DNA from: Mesorhizobium sp. B2-3-12
GTDB taxonomy: Bacteria; Pseudomonadota; Alphaproteobacteria; Rhizobiales; Rhizobiaceae
Length of the DNA stretch: 64,000 nucleotides
Assembly: GCF_006442205.1 (NCBI RefSeq)
Contig: NZ_VFVR01000011.1
Location: 60,662-124,661 of the forward strand
Direction: 5' to 3'
Below, piece by piece: positions 25,266-33,701 of the stretch. The position numbers and the translations under genes were made by a program. Numbering within the stretch: the stretch's first letter is position 1; every line of letters begins with the position of its first letter. Under the pieces are notes generated by a model. That model was not told the origin of the DNA and did not search any database. It saw nothing but the letters and a program-made list of their open reading frames with translations.

Positions 25266-25780
25266 CGGCTGCCGTGGTCGACCAGATGCGCGAAACCATC
25301 GACGGATCCGCCAAGCACGATGTGGTCGTCGCTGACCAGCCAGGCATGTGCTTTCAATTGTTCGCCCGTGCCGCGCTCGATGCCGATGCGGATATTCGAG
25401 GCGTTGCCTTGGCGCGCGAGCAGGTATTGGCCCGAAAGCGCCTGGGTCAGGCATGTGGCGCCCGGCACGAACCGTGCGGCCGCCGCAACCCCCCAGGCGA
25501 CAAGCCGCAACTCGCCCATGCTGGCGCATTGGCGCGCGTTGAGCCGTGTCACCATCGCGCGGACGCGGTTGTAGGAGAACAATGTCAACCCAAGCCGGAC
25601 GGTCGCGACCACCAGCAGGCAGCGGCACAGGAAAAATGCTTCCGAGCCGCTCAAGGACAAAATCCTAGCCAGGCTCCGCCGCCCAGGCCGCTGCTTCATC
25701 GGCGTCGGGGTTCTCTGCGTCACAGGTCTTTGCCGCGCAACCATGGCCTTTTGCGACACCTGCCTAGACGAGTGCCTCAT
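25262..25780 (-). CDS. Lasso leader peptidase (B2 protein), transglutaminase-like
   Basis: Protein of 172 residues of the lasso-peptide B2 family, which cuts off the leader peptide. A hydrophobic stretch (SGSEAFFLCRCLLVVATVRL) precedes the catalytic domain. The catalytic Cys is in PGATCLTQALSGQYLL, and the His and Asp are in LKAHAWLVSDD. I chose the ATG at 25780, which has GAGG seven bases upstream and overlaps the end of B1 by 17 bp; ATGs at 25744 and 25699 are alternatives. Confidence 0.87.
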   Translation of the reverse strand: MRHSSRQVSQKAMVARQRPVTQRTPTPMKQRPGRRSLARILSLSGSEAFFLCRCLLVVATVRLGLTLFSYNRVRAMVTRLNARQCASMGELRLVAWGVAAAARFVPGATCLTQALSGQYLLARQGNASNIRIGIERGTGEQLKAHAWLVSDDHIVLGGSVDGFAHLVDHGSR

Positions 25781-26063
25781 GCTCCAGCCTCGCAAGCCCG
25801 TTTTCCGCCAGGCCCTTCAGCAGGGCGTCGACATCGGCCTTGCAGCGGTCGGGATCGACATTGTAGCGCGCAAGGACGGCGCCGCGGATATCGGCGATCG
25901 GCCTGGGTTCCTGGATGAGTTCCCAAATAAAAGCGCCGACGCCGTTGAGGCTGTAATAAATATTGGATTTCAGGTTGAGAAGCGCGAGGCCGCCGCCGAA
26001 TTCACAAGCAACGGCGTCCTTGGTGGCCTTTACGCAATCGTGCTCGGATGGGTTCCAGTTCAT
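25764..26063 (-). CDS. Lasso leader-binding RRE protein (B1, PqqD-like)
   Basis: PqqD-fold protein of 99 residues that grips the leader peptide and presents the precursor to B2. Characteristic segments are FGGGLALLNLKSNIYYSLNGVGAFIWELI and then DVDALLKGLAENGL, seen as separate strands and helices. The ATG at 26063 has GAGG seven bases upstream. B1 in its own gene is the usual split-B arrangement of lasso clusters outside the microcin J25 type. Confidence 0.88.
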   Translation of the reverse strand: MNWNPSEHDCVKATKDAVACEFGGGLALLNLKSNIYYSLNGVGAFIWELIQEPRPIADIRGAVLARYNVDPDRCKADVDALLKGLAENGLARLEHEALV

Positions 26064-26114
26064 CCTAAAACCTCGTTTAACACACGGTTTACGCGTCATC
26101 GTTCAATGGAAAGT

Positions 26115-26132
26115 CGGGGATTTTCATCCCCG
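26115..26132 (-). terminator. Stem-loop between lasso precursor and B1
   Basis: CGGGGAT (26115-26121) and ATCCCCG (26126-26132) form a stem with a 4-nt loop, read on the minus strand between the precursor and the maturation genes. It may act as a partial terminator or RNA stabiliser, giving more precursor mRNA than enzyme mRNA. Confidence 0.45.
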
Positions 26133-26156
26133 GCTCCATTTTATTTATCTTCGATC

Positions 26157-26182
26157 CTGGAGGCCCAACGTCATTCCTCCAG
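26157..26182 (-). terminator. Second stem-loop just after the lasso precursor
   Basis: CTGGAGG (26157-26163) and CCTCCAG (26176-26182), a perfect 7-bp inverted repeat with a 12-nt loop starting 13 bp after the precursor stop. AT-rich sequence follows on the minus strand. It probably works with the next stem-loop as an attenuator. Confidence 0.4.
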
Positions 26183-26195
26183 AATCAGGATAGTC

Positions 26196-26348
26196 TCAAG
26201 AGAACGTGAGGTCGCCAATTGGCGTATGCGCGGGGAACGACGCATCGATCGCCGTGTTGCCGCCGCCGCCCTGTGTGATGGTCTCGATCGAACCATGCAC
26301 GGTCAGGTTTGGCGTTTCGTACTCCTGCCTTTCAACATTCTGTTCCAT
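26196..26348 (-). CDS. Lasso peptide precursor (A)
   Basis: Precursor of 50 residues read directly from the minus strand. The leader (1-26) contains Y10, P13, L15, G19 and T25, exactly the pattern YxxPxLxxxGxxxxxTx, with the recognition Thr at position -2. The predicted core (27-50, 24 residues) starts GGGGNTAID, so Gly1 can bond to Asp9 to give a 9-residue ring. The tail carries Phe12, His15 and Phe23 as possible plugs and ends in Ser24. A strong ribosome site (AGGAG, six bases) precedes the ATG. It is followed by B1, B2, C, kinase and exporter. A new sequence to me; no activity can be inferred. Confidence 0.9.
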   Translation of the reverse strand: MEQNVERQEYETPNLTVHGSIETITQGGGGNTAIDASFPAHTPIGDLTFS

Positions 26349-26403
26349 TTTACTCTCCTATCGGGGACTGGAAACGGCCTGTCGATTGCCGTCAGCACTT
26401 TCA

Positions 26404-26415
26404 TGCTGCAGCGCA
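26404..26415 (-). promoter_or_regulatory. GCA-rich motif upstream of the lasso precursor
   Basis: Reads TGCGCTGCAGCA on the minus strand, 56 bp upstream of the precursor ATG. The 12 bp plus flanking bases are identical to the exoY site (19696-19707), which is 52 bp from its start codon. A near-match, TGCATGGCAGCA, follows at 26421-26432. The rest of the 516-bp gap up to 26864 is AT-rich and appears to be regulatory only. Confidence 0.5.
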
Positions 26416-26812
26416 ATAGCTGCATGGCAGCATTTATGAGTCAAGCCTGATTTACCTCTGGTTAATCAATTCCGGGTTGCGAGTGTCACCATGTGTGTGG
26501 AGGATGCTCAAAATTCGGCCGTTTTTGCGTTGAAAACGACGTAACTGAACATTGTTGTGGCACTTTTACTAAACTGTTGATTTTGCTTGCATAAAAAAAT
26601 TGCAAAGCTGGTGCTTTTTTAGACGGGCCTGAAAAAGGTCAAATTTCCTTGGCTTTCTCTGTCGGTCGCCGGCCGACCGGCTCAACGGAGCCGGAATTTT
26701 GCTCGGTCGGCGCCGCTCTTCGGGATTGGCCAGGCAAACGCTATGGTTGCAAAACTCCGTGGTGCGAAAGGAAAGGCTTTACGGCGCCGCGGTTTTTGAG
26801 GATGCTTTGCTT

Positions 26813-26824
26813 CGCACTGCAGCA
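26813..26824 (+). promoter_or_regulatory. GCA-rich motif upstream of the nucleotidyltransferase
   Basis: CGCACTGCAGCA, one mismatch from TGCRNYGCASMA, 41 bp before the ATG at 26865. Confidence 0.35.
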
Positions 26825-26864
26825 TACGCGTCGCGCAAACCGCTTTTTGGAGACTGTGCGCTCA

Positions 26865-27992
26865 ATGGCCTTGCCGGAAAGCTCCTATGAAAGACTCCGC
26901 GCCGCCGACTGCGCCGACGAGATCGCCTATGTGCAAGCGTGCTTACGGGGGTATTTCGGGGGGGCGGCGACGGCCGGCGACGTCTCGACGCCGGGCCTTT
27001 CCGACGCTGCCGTCGCTGATATCGCCAGGCTGAACAAGGTCGCCACCTTCGTCCTGAAGGCACTGTCGCGCGCGCCGGCGCATGAGAGGCCGGCAGAACT
27101 CTTCCAGTGGCTCGAAACCTATCGCAGGAGGACAGTCTCGATGAACGCCGCCTGCCTCATGGATTCGATAGCCATCCACGAGGCGCTGCACGACAGGCGG
27201 ATCGATTTTGTCTTTCTGAAGGGGCCGTTCCAGCAGCATTTGCTCTACGACGATCACTTCATGAAGCCTTCGGGCGATGTCGACATACTGGTTTCGCCTG
27301 CCGGCTTCTTGAAGGCGCGCGAAGCGCTGCGCGCGATCGGCTATGAGGTCTCGGGCAAGTCACGCTCGGTCTGGTGGGTCCGCTTCCTTGGCGAACAGCA
27401 CATGATCCGCGGCAACGGGCCGAAATCATCCACGGTCGACCTGCATTACCGGCTCCAGCAGCCCGGCTCGCCGAGCCCGCGCGATTCCGACGGGTTCCTG
27501 CGGCGAAAACGGTTGGTCGAAATCGCCGGCGCCGAAGTCCCCTTCACCTCGGCCGCCGACACGCTGATGCTGTCCTGCATCAGCGTCGCCAAGGCGCTGT
27601 TCAACCGCGAACCTTGCGCCGGCTATGTCTGTGATATCAGGGCCAGCGCCAGCCGCCTTGGCGAGGCCGATCAGCAGCGTGTGCTCGATGCCGCGGTGAG
27701 CCAGGGACTGGACGACACCTTGCTGCTCGGCCTGCGCGCCGCCGATGTGCTGCTGGGCGGCACCGGCACGCTTCTGTCGGAGCGGGCAAAGCCCATCCTG
27801 TCGCGCATCGGCAATGAGGACCTGCTCAGCATGGTCATCGCGCCATGGCTGTCGTCGTTGCGCTGGCCGCAGCGGCGGACGGTGTTGTGGGAATTGTGCG
27901 GCCGGGCACCGGTCCGCTACCTTTCCGAGGCAGGCTGGGCGGCGTCGGCCGACATCAGCCGCCGGATCTTCGAACGGCCGGCCAGTCCTTGA
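26865..27992 (+). CDS. Lasso-cluster nucleotidyltransferase family protein
   Basis: Protein of 375 residues with the nucleotidyltransferase pattern FLKGPFQQHLLY followed by KPSGDVDILVSP (about residues 117-147), where the DxD carries the metal-binding acids. Genes of this family sit beside kinases in several lasso-peptide clusters, where they are proposed to modify the phosphorylated C terminus. Here it is divergent from the precursor operon. The ATG at 26865 lacks a strong ribosome site, but upstream codons extend into the AT-rich promoter. A paralogue lies at 51476-52516. Confidence 0.78.
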   Translation: MALPESSYERLRAADCADEIAYVQACLRGYFGGAATAGDVSTPGLSDAAVADIARLNKVATFVLKALSRAPAHERPAELFQWLETYRRRTVSMNAACLMDSIAIHEALHDRRIDFVFLKGPFQQHLLYDDHFMKPSGDVDILVSPAGFLKAREALRAIGYEVSGKSRSVWWVRFLGEQHMIRGNGPKSSTVDLHYRLQQPGSPSPRDSDGFLRRKRLVEIAGAEVPFTSAADTLMLSCISVAKALFNREPCAGYVCDIRASASRLGEADQQRVLDAAVSQGLDDTLLLGLRAADVLLGGTGTLLSERAKPILSRIGNEDLLSMVIAPWLSSLRWPQRRTVLWELCGRAPVRYLSEAGWAASADISRRIFERPASP

Positions 27993-28057
27993 TGGCGGTG
28001 GATATCGGACGCGTACAGGGCGAGGGCAAAACGGAACCTGTGCAAGAGGCAAATTCC

Positions 28058-29080
28058 ATGTCGACGACGAAATCCGAGGTCTGTGTGATCATCGCGGCCA
28101 AGAACGCGGCGCGCACCATCGCGGTTGCCATCGCATCCGCGCTGCAGGAACCGGAAGTGGCGGAGGTCGTCGTCGTCGACGACGGCTCGACCGACAATAC
28201 GGCCGAGGTCGCCCGCTCGGCCGACGACGGCAGCGGCCGGCTTGCGGTCATGCGTCTCGACGTCAATCGCGGCCCGTCCTTTGCCCGCAATGCCGCGATC
28301 GCCGGTTCGCGAGCCCCGTTCATCAGCATTCTGGATGCCGACGATTTTTTCCTCGAGGGCCGGTTTCGGACCCTGTTTGCCGGCGCCGATTGGGATTTCG
28401 CCGCCGACAACATCATGCTCATCAGGGATGATGCGACCGGGGACGCGACCAAAATCGTCGCCCCGGATTTTGCCGCCGAGCCGGAATTCCTCGATTTCGA
28501 ACGTTTCGTAGAAGGCAACATCTCCAGGCGCCGCGTGCAAAGAGGCGAACTCGGTTTCTTGAAGCCCGTCATCAGCCGTGCCTTCCTGGACCGCCACGGG
28601 TTGCGTTACGACGAGAGCCTGCGACTGGGCGAGGACTACGAACTCTACGCGCGCGCGGTCGCCCATGGGGCGCGGTTCAAGGTCATCCGCTCCTGCGGCT
28701 ACGGCGCCATCGTGCGCGCCGATTCGCTCAGCGGCCGCCACAAGACGCAGGACCTGAAGCGGCTGGCCGATGCGGATCTGGCGCTACTGGCCATTGACAG
28801 CCTGCCGGAAGGGTCCAAGGCGGTCCTGAGGCGGCACGAGCGGCATGTGCGCGACAAATACCGGCTGCGCAATTTTCTCGACGTGAAGGCCGAGCGGGGC
28901 CTGGCGTCGGCCGCGGCCTATGCATTCGCAAGCCAATCCAACCTCGTCCCCATCGTCCAGGGCGTGGCATCCGACAAGATCGAGGCGCTGTTGCGAAGTG
29001 TCGGTCTCGTGTCCAGGAACAAGCACGTGCCGCCGCTGCGTTTCCTGATGGCCGGAACCAGCACGGGCAAGGGATCCTGA
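28058..29080 (+). CDS. exoU: ExoU-like family 2 glycosyltransferase
   Basis: GT-A fold transferase of 340 residues. It opens VCVIIAAKNAARTIAVAIASAL and has the donor-site VVVDDGSTD and the metal-binding ILDADDFF. This resembles ExoU/ExoO-type glucosyltransferases of succinoglycan synthesis. In Sinorhizobium exoU follows exoX; here it is the first exo gene after the lasso cluster, which supports the assignment. The ATG at 28058 has AGAGG nine bases upstream. Confidence 0.75.
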   Translation: MSTTKSEVCVIIAAKNAARTIAVAIASALQEPEVAEVVVVDDGSTDNTAEVARSADDGSGRLAVMRLDVNRGPSFARNAAIAGSRAPFISILDADDFFLEGRFRTLFAGADWDFAADNIMLIRDDATGDATKIVAPDFAAEPEFLDFERFVEGNISRRRVQRGELGFLKPVISRAFLDRHGLRYDESLRLGEDYELYARAVAHGARFKVIRSCGYGAIVRADSLSGRHKTQDLKRLADADLALLAIDSLPEGSKAVLRRHERHVRDKYRLRNFLDVKAERGLASAAAYAFASQSNLVPIVQGVASDKIEALLRSVGLVSRNKHVPPLRFLMAGTSTGKGS

Positions 29081-29200
29081 GGCGCCGGGAGCATTCGGGT
29101 TGCCTGCCGGCCACGAGCCCACCTCGCAATCATTTCGATCGGATTTATGAGTTTACGAATTGGGTGGTTGCCTCGCGGCTCCGGGGATGGCAGTCTATGC

Positions 29201-29212
29201 TGCGGTGCAGCA
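29201..29212 (+). promoter_or_regulatory. GCA-rich motif in the 29.1-29.4 kb gap
   Basis: TGCGGTGCAGCA, a full match to the shared pattern, 157 bp upstream of the hypothetical gene at 29370. Confidence 0.35.
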
Positions 29213-29369
29213 AATTGAACGACCAGCCGAACTGGCCCCCCGATCGGACTGGTCCGAAGTCTCTCTTCGTCAGAGGAGACGGACGGCGCGGTACGAGTTT
29301 TTCAGCCCCCGTTGCGGGGATTGGCCAGAAGCCGGCTCAGAAAGCCGGCGATGACGGGAATTTAAGTTC

Positions 29370-29768
29370 ATGGCCTCGATATTCGGCTTCAGATCAAGGG
29401 ATCCGGCCCGCGACAGGCACACCGACGTCGCGCGCCTGGACCGGTTGGCGAAGCTGTTCGAGCAGATCGCGGCCGAAATCGATGCCGAGAAAACCGGTCT
29501 GGAGGTCCGCTACCGCAAGGAGGCGACCAACGCGGCCTTCCTCGTCGAAGCGATGGAAAACGGCTCCGCCTCCGACCGCCGCTCGTCCGAAGTCGGTGCC
29601 TTGACGCAGTCGATCTTGAACAGCGAGCGCCGCATCGCGGCATTGGCGCGCCAGGGCGGCGCAATGCGCGAGCTCCGTCATTCGCTGGATATGGTCTTCG
29701 ACGACCATGCGGCGCACGATTCGACGACGGTGGGCCAGATCAGGCAGCAGGGAGCCGGCCGAGGGTGA
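29370..29768 (+). CDS. Hypothetical protein, helical
   Basis: A 132-residue protein I do not recognise. It is rich in Ala, Arg, Glu and Asp and looks largely helical (RLAKLFEQIAAEIDAEKTGL and later SILNSERRIAALARQ), possibly coiled-coil. There is no signal peptide or membrane span. It lies between exoU and the glycanase gene on the same strand. The start ATG has only a weak ribosome site. Probably a real gene, from the codon pattern and the absence of a better reading. Confidence 0.5.
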   Translation: MASIFGFRSRDPARDRHTDVARLDRLAKLFEQIAAEIDAEKTGLEVRYRKEATNAAFLVEAMENGSASDRRSSEVGALTQSILNSERRIAALARQGGAMRELRHSLDMVFDDHAAHDSTTVGQIRQQGAGRG

Positions 29769-29911
29769 AAGTGGCTGCGCGGGACAGTTACGATAGAGTT
29801 GATGCGGGGCTGGAAGTCGGGAGGGGGATTGAAGAGGTCAAGGTTGGCCCGTTTGGAAGCGGTTCAAACGTCGACTTTGGGTTGGGGACACAGCGCAAAG
29901 GTGAGTTTGTC

Positions 29912-30778
29912 ATGAGTTCGGAACCAAAAACCATGTCCACGACAGCAATCGAGCCCCTTTCAAGCCCGCATTTCGGCCGGCGGTCCGGTCTGGCGGTTGC
30001 TTTGCTGCTCGCCGTGCTTGGCAGCCTGTCGGCAAGTCCGTCTCATGCGCAGGACATCCAGTCCGCGCCCTCTTTCGTCGACGACTTCAAGAGTCTGGAT
30101 CGTGGACGCTGGTACGTTTCAGACGGCTGGACGAACGGCAGCCATCAGAATTGCACATGGTCGAAAGGTCTGGTCGAGCTTTCCGATGGCGTTCTTTCGC
30201 TCGGTTTCGCGAAGCAGAAGACCAAGGATCGCGAGTTCGCCTGCGGCGAGATCCAGACCAAGCAGCGTTTCGGCTACGGCACCTATGAGGCGCGGATGAA
30301 GACCGGCGCCGGCTCCGGCCTCAACGCGGCTTTCTTCACCTATATCGGTCCGTCCGACAAGCAGCCCTGGGACGAGATCGACTTCGAGGTCCTGACCAAG
30401 GATACGTCGAAGGTGCAGGTCAACGCCTATATCGGCGGCAAGGGCAAGAACGAGAAGCTGGTCGACGTGCCCGGCGGTACCGACAGCGCCTTCAACGACT
30501 ACGCTTTCGTCTGGGAGAAGGACAGCCTGCGCTGGTATGTCAACGGCCAGCTGGTGAACACCATCACGGATCCGGCGAAGCTGCCAAGCCATGCCCAGAA
30601 GATCTTCTTCAGTCTTTGGGGCAGCGACACGATGAAGGGATGGATGGGGACGTTCGCCGAGCCGGACGGCAAGGTGTCGCTCCAGGTCGAGCGCGTCGCC
30701 TTCACCGCGCTCGGGGAGCCCTGCCAGTTTCCGGAATCGCTGGTATGCAGCGTAAAAGAGTTAGGAAAGACGAATTGA
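29912..30778 (+). CDS. Secreted GH16 endo-beta-glycanase, ExoK-like
   Basis: Protein of 288 residues with an N-terminal signal peptide (SGLAVALLLAVLGSLSASPSHA) and a glycoside hydrolase 16 domain. The catalytic motif is DEIDFEV (about residues 153-159), with the two Glu as nucleophile and acid/base. ExoK/ExsH-type enzymes trim nascent succinoglycan to low-molecular-weight chains. The ATG at 29912 follows AAGGTGAG; an alternative ATG lies seven codons on. Position within the exo cluster supports the role. Confidence 0.87.
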   Translation: MSSEPKTMSTTAIEPLSSPHFGRRSGLAVALLLAVLGSLSASPSHAQDIQSAPSFVDDFKSLDRGRWYVSDGWTNGSHQNCTWSKGLVELSDGVLSLGFAKQKTKDREFACGEIQTKQRFGYGTYEARMKTGAGSGLNAAFFTYIGPSDKQPWDEIDFEVLTKDTSKVQVNAYIGGKGKNEKLVDVPGGTDSAFNDYAFVWEKDSLRWYVNGQLVNTITDPAKLPSHAQKIFFSLWGSDTMKGWMGTFAEPDGKVSLQVERVAFTALGEPCQFPESLVCSVKELGKTN

Positions 30779-30827
30779 ACCGGCCGGACCAGAAACGGCT
30801 CCACGCCCTGGACAGGAATGAAACCGA

Positions 30828-32159
30828 ATGAACTTGACGGTGTTTGGAATTGGCTATGTCGGCCTGGTGCAGGCGGCGGTGCTTGCCGAGGTTGGCCACC
30901 AGGTTGTCTGCGTCGACGTCGACGCAAGCAAGGTGGAGCGGCTCAACCAGGGCTTTGTCCCGATCTTCGAGCCAGGCCTTGAAAGCATCGTCAGGGAGAA
31001 CCACGCCGCCGGCCGCATCAAATTCACCACCGATGCGGCGGCCGGCGTCAGGCATGGCGAAATCCAGATGATCGCGGTCGGCACGCCGCCCGGCGAGGAC
31101 GGCTCGGCCGATCTCAAATATGTGCTGGCGGTCGCCGAGACCATCGGCCGCGAGATGGATACCGCCAAGATCGTCGTCGGCAAGTCGACCGTGCCGGTGG
31201 GCACCTGCGAAAAGGTAAAGGCCAGGATCGCCGAGACGCTGAAGAAAAGAGGCCGCGAGGATTTGAGCTTCGATGTCGCCTCCAATCCCGAATTCCTCAA
31301 GGAAGGCTCCGCGGTCGCCGATTGCATGAAGCCGGACCGCATCATCGTCGGCACCGACAGCGAGGACACCGAGGCGGTGATGCGCGAACTCTACGCGCCC
31401 TTCAACCGCAACCACGAGAAGATGATCGTGATGGACGTGCGCAGCGCCGAATTCACGAAATACGCCGCCAATTGCATGCTGGCGACCAAGATCAGCTTCA
31501 TGAACGAGATGGCGAACCTCGCCGAGCAGCTTGGCGCCGACATCGAGGAGGTGCGCAAGGGCATCGGCAGCGATCCGCGCATCGGCTATCACTTCATCTA
31601 TCCGGGTCTCGGCTATGGCGGCTCGTGTTTCCCCAAGGACGTCCGCGCCCTAATCAAGACCGCCGAGGGCGTCAAATTCGACGCCAAGCTGCTGCGCGCC
31701 GTCGAGGAGCGCAACAACGACCAGAAATCCGTCCTATTCGACAAGGTGCACCGCTATTTCAAGGGCAACCTCAAGGGCAAGACCTTCGCGCTCTGGGGCC
31801 TGGCCTTCAAGCCCAACACCGACGACATGCGCGAGGCGCCCGCGCGCGTGCTGATGGAGGCGCTCTGGAACGCCGGCGCGACCGTCCAGGCCTATGACCC
31901 CGAGGCCATGCAGGAATGCCAGGCCATCTACGGACTGCGCGACGACCTGATGCTGTGCGGCACCAAGGAAGCGGCGCTGCGCGGCGCCGACGCGCTGCTG
32001 ATCGCCACCGAATGGAAGAGCTTTCGCGCACCGTCCTTCGATGCGCTGAAGGATGCACTGACCACGCCGGTCATCTTCGACGGTCGTAACCTCTATGATC
32101 CCAAGGTCGTGGCGCGGCACGGCATCGAATATCACTCGATCGGCAGAATGGCGGCATGA
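30828..32159 (+). CDS. ugd: UDP-glucose 6-dehydrogenase
   Basis: Protein of 443 residues that oxidises UDP-glucose to UDP-glucuronate in two NAD steps. The Rossmann motif GIGYVGL is at the N terminus, catalytic Cys lies in GYGGSCFPKDVRAL (about residue 263-276), and the NPEFLKEGSA and KPNTDDMREAPA blocks are present. Rhizobial homologues are called rkpK. Its place in the exo cluster implies that the polymer, or a related one, contains a uronic acid, unlike classical succinoglycan. Confidence 0.93.
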   Translation: MNLTVFGIGYVGLVQAAVLAEVGHQVVCVDVDASKVERLNQGFVPIFEPGLESIVRENHAAGRIKFTTDAAAGVRHGEIQMIAVGTPPGEDGSADLKYVLAVAETIGREMDTAKIVVGKSTVPVGTCEKVKARIAETLKKRGREDLSFDVASNPEFLKEGSAVADCMKPDRIIVGTDSEDTEAVMRELYAPFNRNHEKMIVMDVRSAEFTKYAANCMLATKISFMNEMANLAEQLGADIEEVRKGIGSDPRIGYHFIYPGLGYGGSCFPKDVRALIKTAEGVKFDAKLLRAVEERNNDQKSVLFDKVHRYFKGNLKGKTFALWGLAFKPNTDDMREAPARVLMEALWNAGATVQAYDPEAMQECQAIYGLRDDLMLCGTKEAALRGADALLIATEWKSFRAPSFDALKDALTTPVIFDGRNLYDPKVVARHGIEYHSIGRMAA

Positions 32160-32241
32160 GGCCCGAGACGGATAAGTCCGAAACAGGATCGGATGGGACA
32201 GTCAAGACGAACGCGCCCGGCGCGGAAAGGAGTCGCAACTG

Positions 32242-33684
32242 ATGGTGCTGGACGTAAAGCCCGAGCAAGTCACCAAGGATCATTTCGATGTTGTCGCGAT
32301 CGGTTCCGGCTTCGGTTCGGCTTTCTTCCTGCATGAGTTCGCCAATCGGCGTAAGGCGCGCATCCTGATCCTGGAATGGGGACGCCACAACACGCATGAA
32401 TGGCAGCTCGACCAGAACGCCAACACCGACATAGGCGACGAGACGACCTACAAGACCAATTCCGACAAGCCGTGGAATTACACGATCGGGCTGGGCGGCG
32501 GGACCAATTGCTGGTTCGCGCAGACGCCGCGGTTCCACCCCAATGATTTCAGGCTGAAGAGCACCTATGGCATCGGCAATGATTGGCCGATCAGCTACGA
32601 CGATGTCGAGCCGTTCTATTGCGACGCCGAAGACATCATGTCGATCTCGGGCGATCCCGACATGGCGGCGATGCTGCCGCGCTCGAGGCCGTTTCCGCAG
32701 CCGCCGCATCGCATGTCGACGCCGGACAGGATGATGAAGGCGGCCCAGCCCGGTCAGCACTTCGTCATGCCGACCGCGCGCGCCCGCGTGCCGACCGCGC
32801 AGCGCACCTCCTGCTGCGCCAACCTGCGCTGCTGGCTATGTCCGGTCGATGCCAAGTTCACCGCCAACAACGGCCTGATGCATGTCTTCGAGCATCCCGA
32901 CGTTTCGGTCTGCCTCGGAGCCGAAGTGCGGCGGCTCGATCACGCCGGCGGCACGGTCCGTTCGGTTGCCTTCGTGAAGGATGGTAAGGAATATCAGGTC
33001 AGCGGCGACCTTTTTGTTCTCGGCGCCAATGCCATCCAGAGCGCGGCGATCATGCTGCGCTCCGGCCTCGGCGATGAATTCGTCGGCCGGGGCCTGCACG
33101 AATCCTATGGCTGGAATTTCGAGGTCTATCTCGACGGCGTCGACAATTTCGACGGCAGCACCATCACAACCGGCCTGAATTTCGGCCTCTATGACGGTCC
33201 GCACCGGTCCGAGCACGCGGCGGCCCTGGTCTATTTCGAGAACCGCTGGCAGCACGGGATGCGCGCCGAGAAGGGGCGGGTGCGGCAGACGCTGCCGCTG
33301 GTCGTGGTCACCGAAAACCTGCTCGATCCCGAGAATTTCGTCACTCTCGACGAGGATGACAACGCCTTCGTCTCCTTCAAGGCGCCTTCGGATTACGCAG
33401 TCAAGGGCATGGCCCGGGCCCTGGACAAGTTGCCTGGACTGCTCGCCCCGCTGCCGGTGGAACGTCTCTTCGACCGTGGTATCCGGCCGTCGGAATCGCA
33501 TGTCCAGGGCACGCTGAGGATGGGCACCGGTCCCGCCGATTCGGTCATCGACAGCGACATGATCCATCACCGCTTGAGAAACCTGGTTGTCGTCGGCACC
33601 AGCACCTATCCGAGCTGTTCCTGCGCCAATCCGAGCCTGACCGCCGCTGCCTTGTCCTTGCGGGCGGCGAGCCGGATCGCGTGA
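32242..33684 (+). CDS. GMC-type FAD oxidoreductase
   Basis: Protein of 480 residues. The FAD-binding Rossmann motif VVAIGSGFGSAFF lies near the N terminus, LGGGTNCWFAQTPRF follows, and the C-terminal block ends VVVGTSTYPSCSCANPSLTAAAL. This places it in the glucose-methanol-choline oxidoreductase superfamily, which oxidises sugar or alcohol hydroxyls. It is followed 17 bp later by a small RR-leader protein, a pairing reminiscent of membrane dehydrogenase complexes. In this cluster it may oxidise a sugar of the polymer. Confidence 0.82.
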   Translation: MVLDVKPEQVTKDHFDVVAIGSGFGSAFFLHEFANRRKARILILEWGRHNTHEWQLDQNANTDIGDETTYKTNSDKPWNYTIGLGGGTNCWFAQTPRFHPNDFRLKSTYGIGNDWPISYDDVEPFYCDAEDIMSISGDPDMAAMLPRSRPFPQPPHRMSTPDRMMKAAQPGQHFVMPTARARVPTAQRTSCCANLRCWLCPVDAKFTANNGLMHVFEHPDVSVCLGAEVRRLDHAGGTVRSVAFVKDGKEYQVSGDLFVLGANAIQSAAIMLRSGLGDEFVGRGLHESYGWNFEVYLDGVDNFDGSTITTGLNFGLYDGPHRSEHAAALVYFENRWQHGMRAEKGRVRQTLPLVVVTENLLDPENFVTLDEDDNAFVSFKAPSDYAVKGMARALDKLPGLLAPLPVERLFDRGIRPSESHVQGTLRMGTGPADSVIDSDMIHHRLRNLVVVGTSTYPSCSCANPSLTAAALSLRAASRIA

Positions 33685-33701
33685 GAAGAGGGAGCTAACT
33701 G

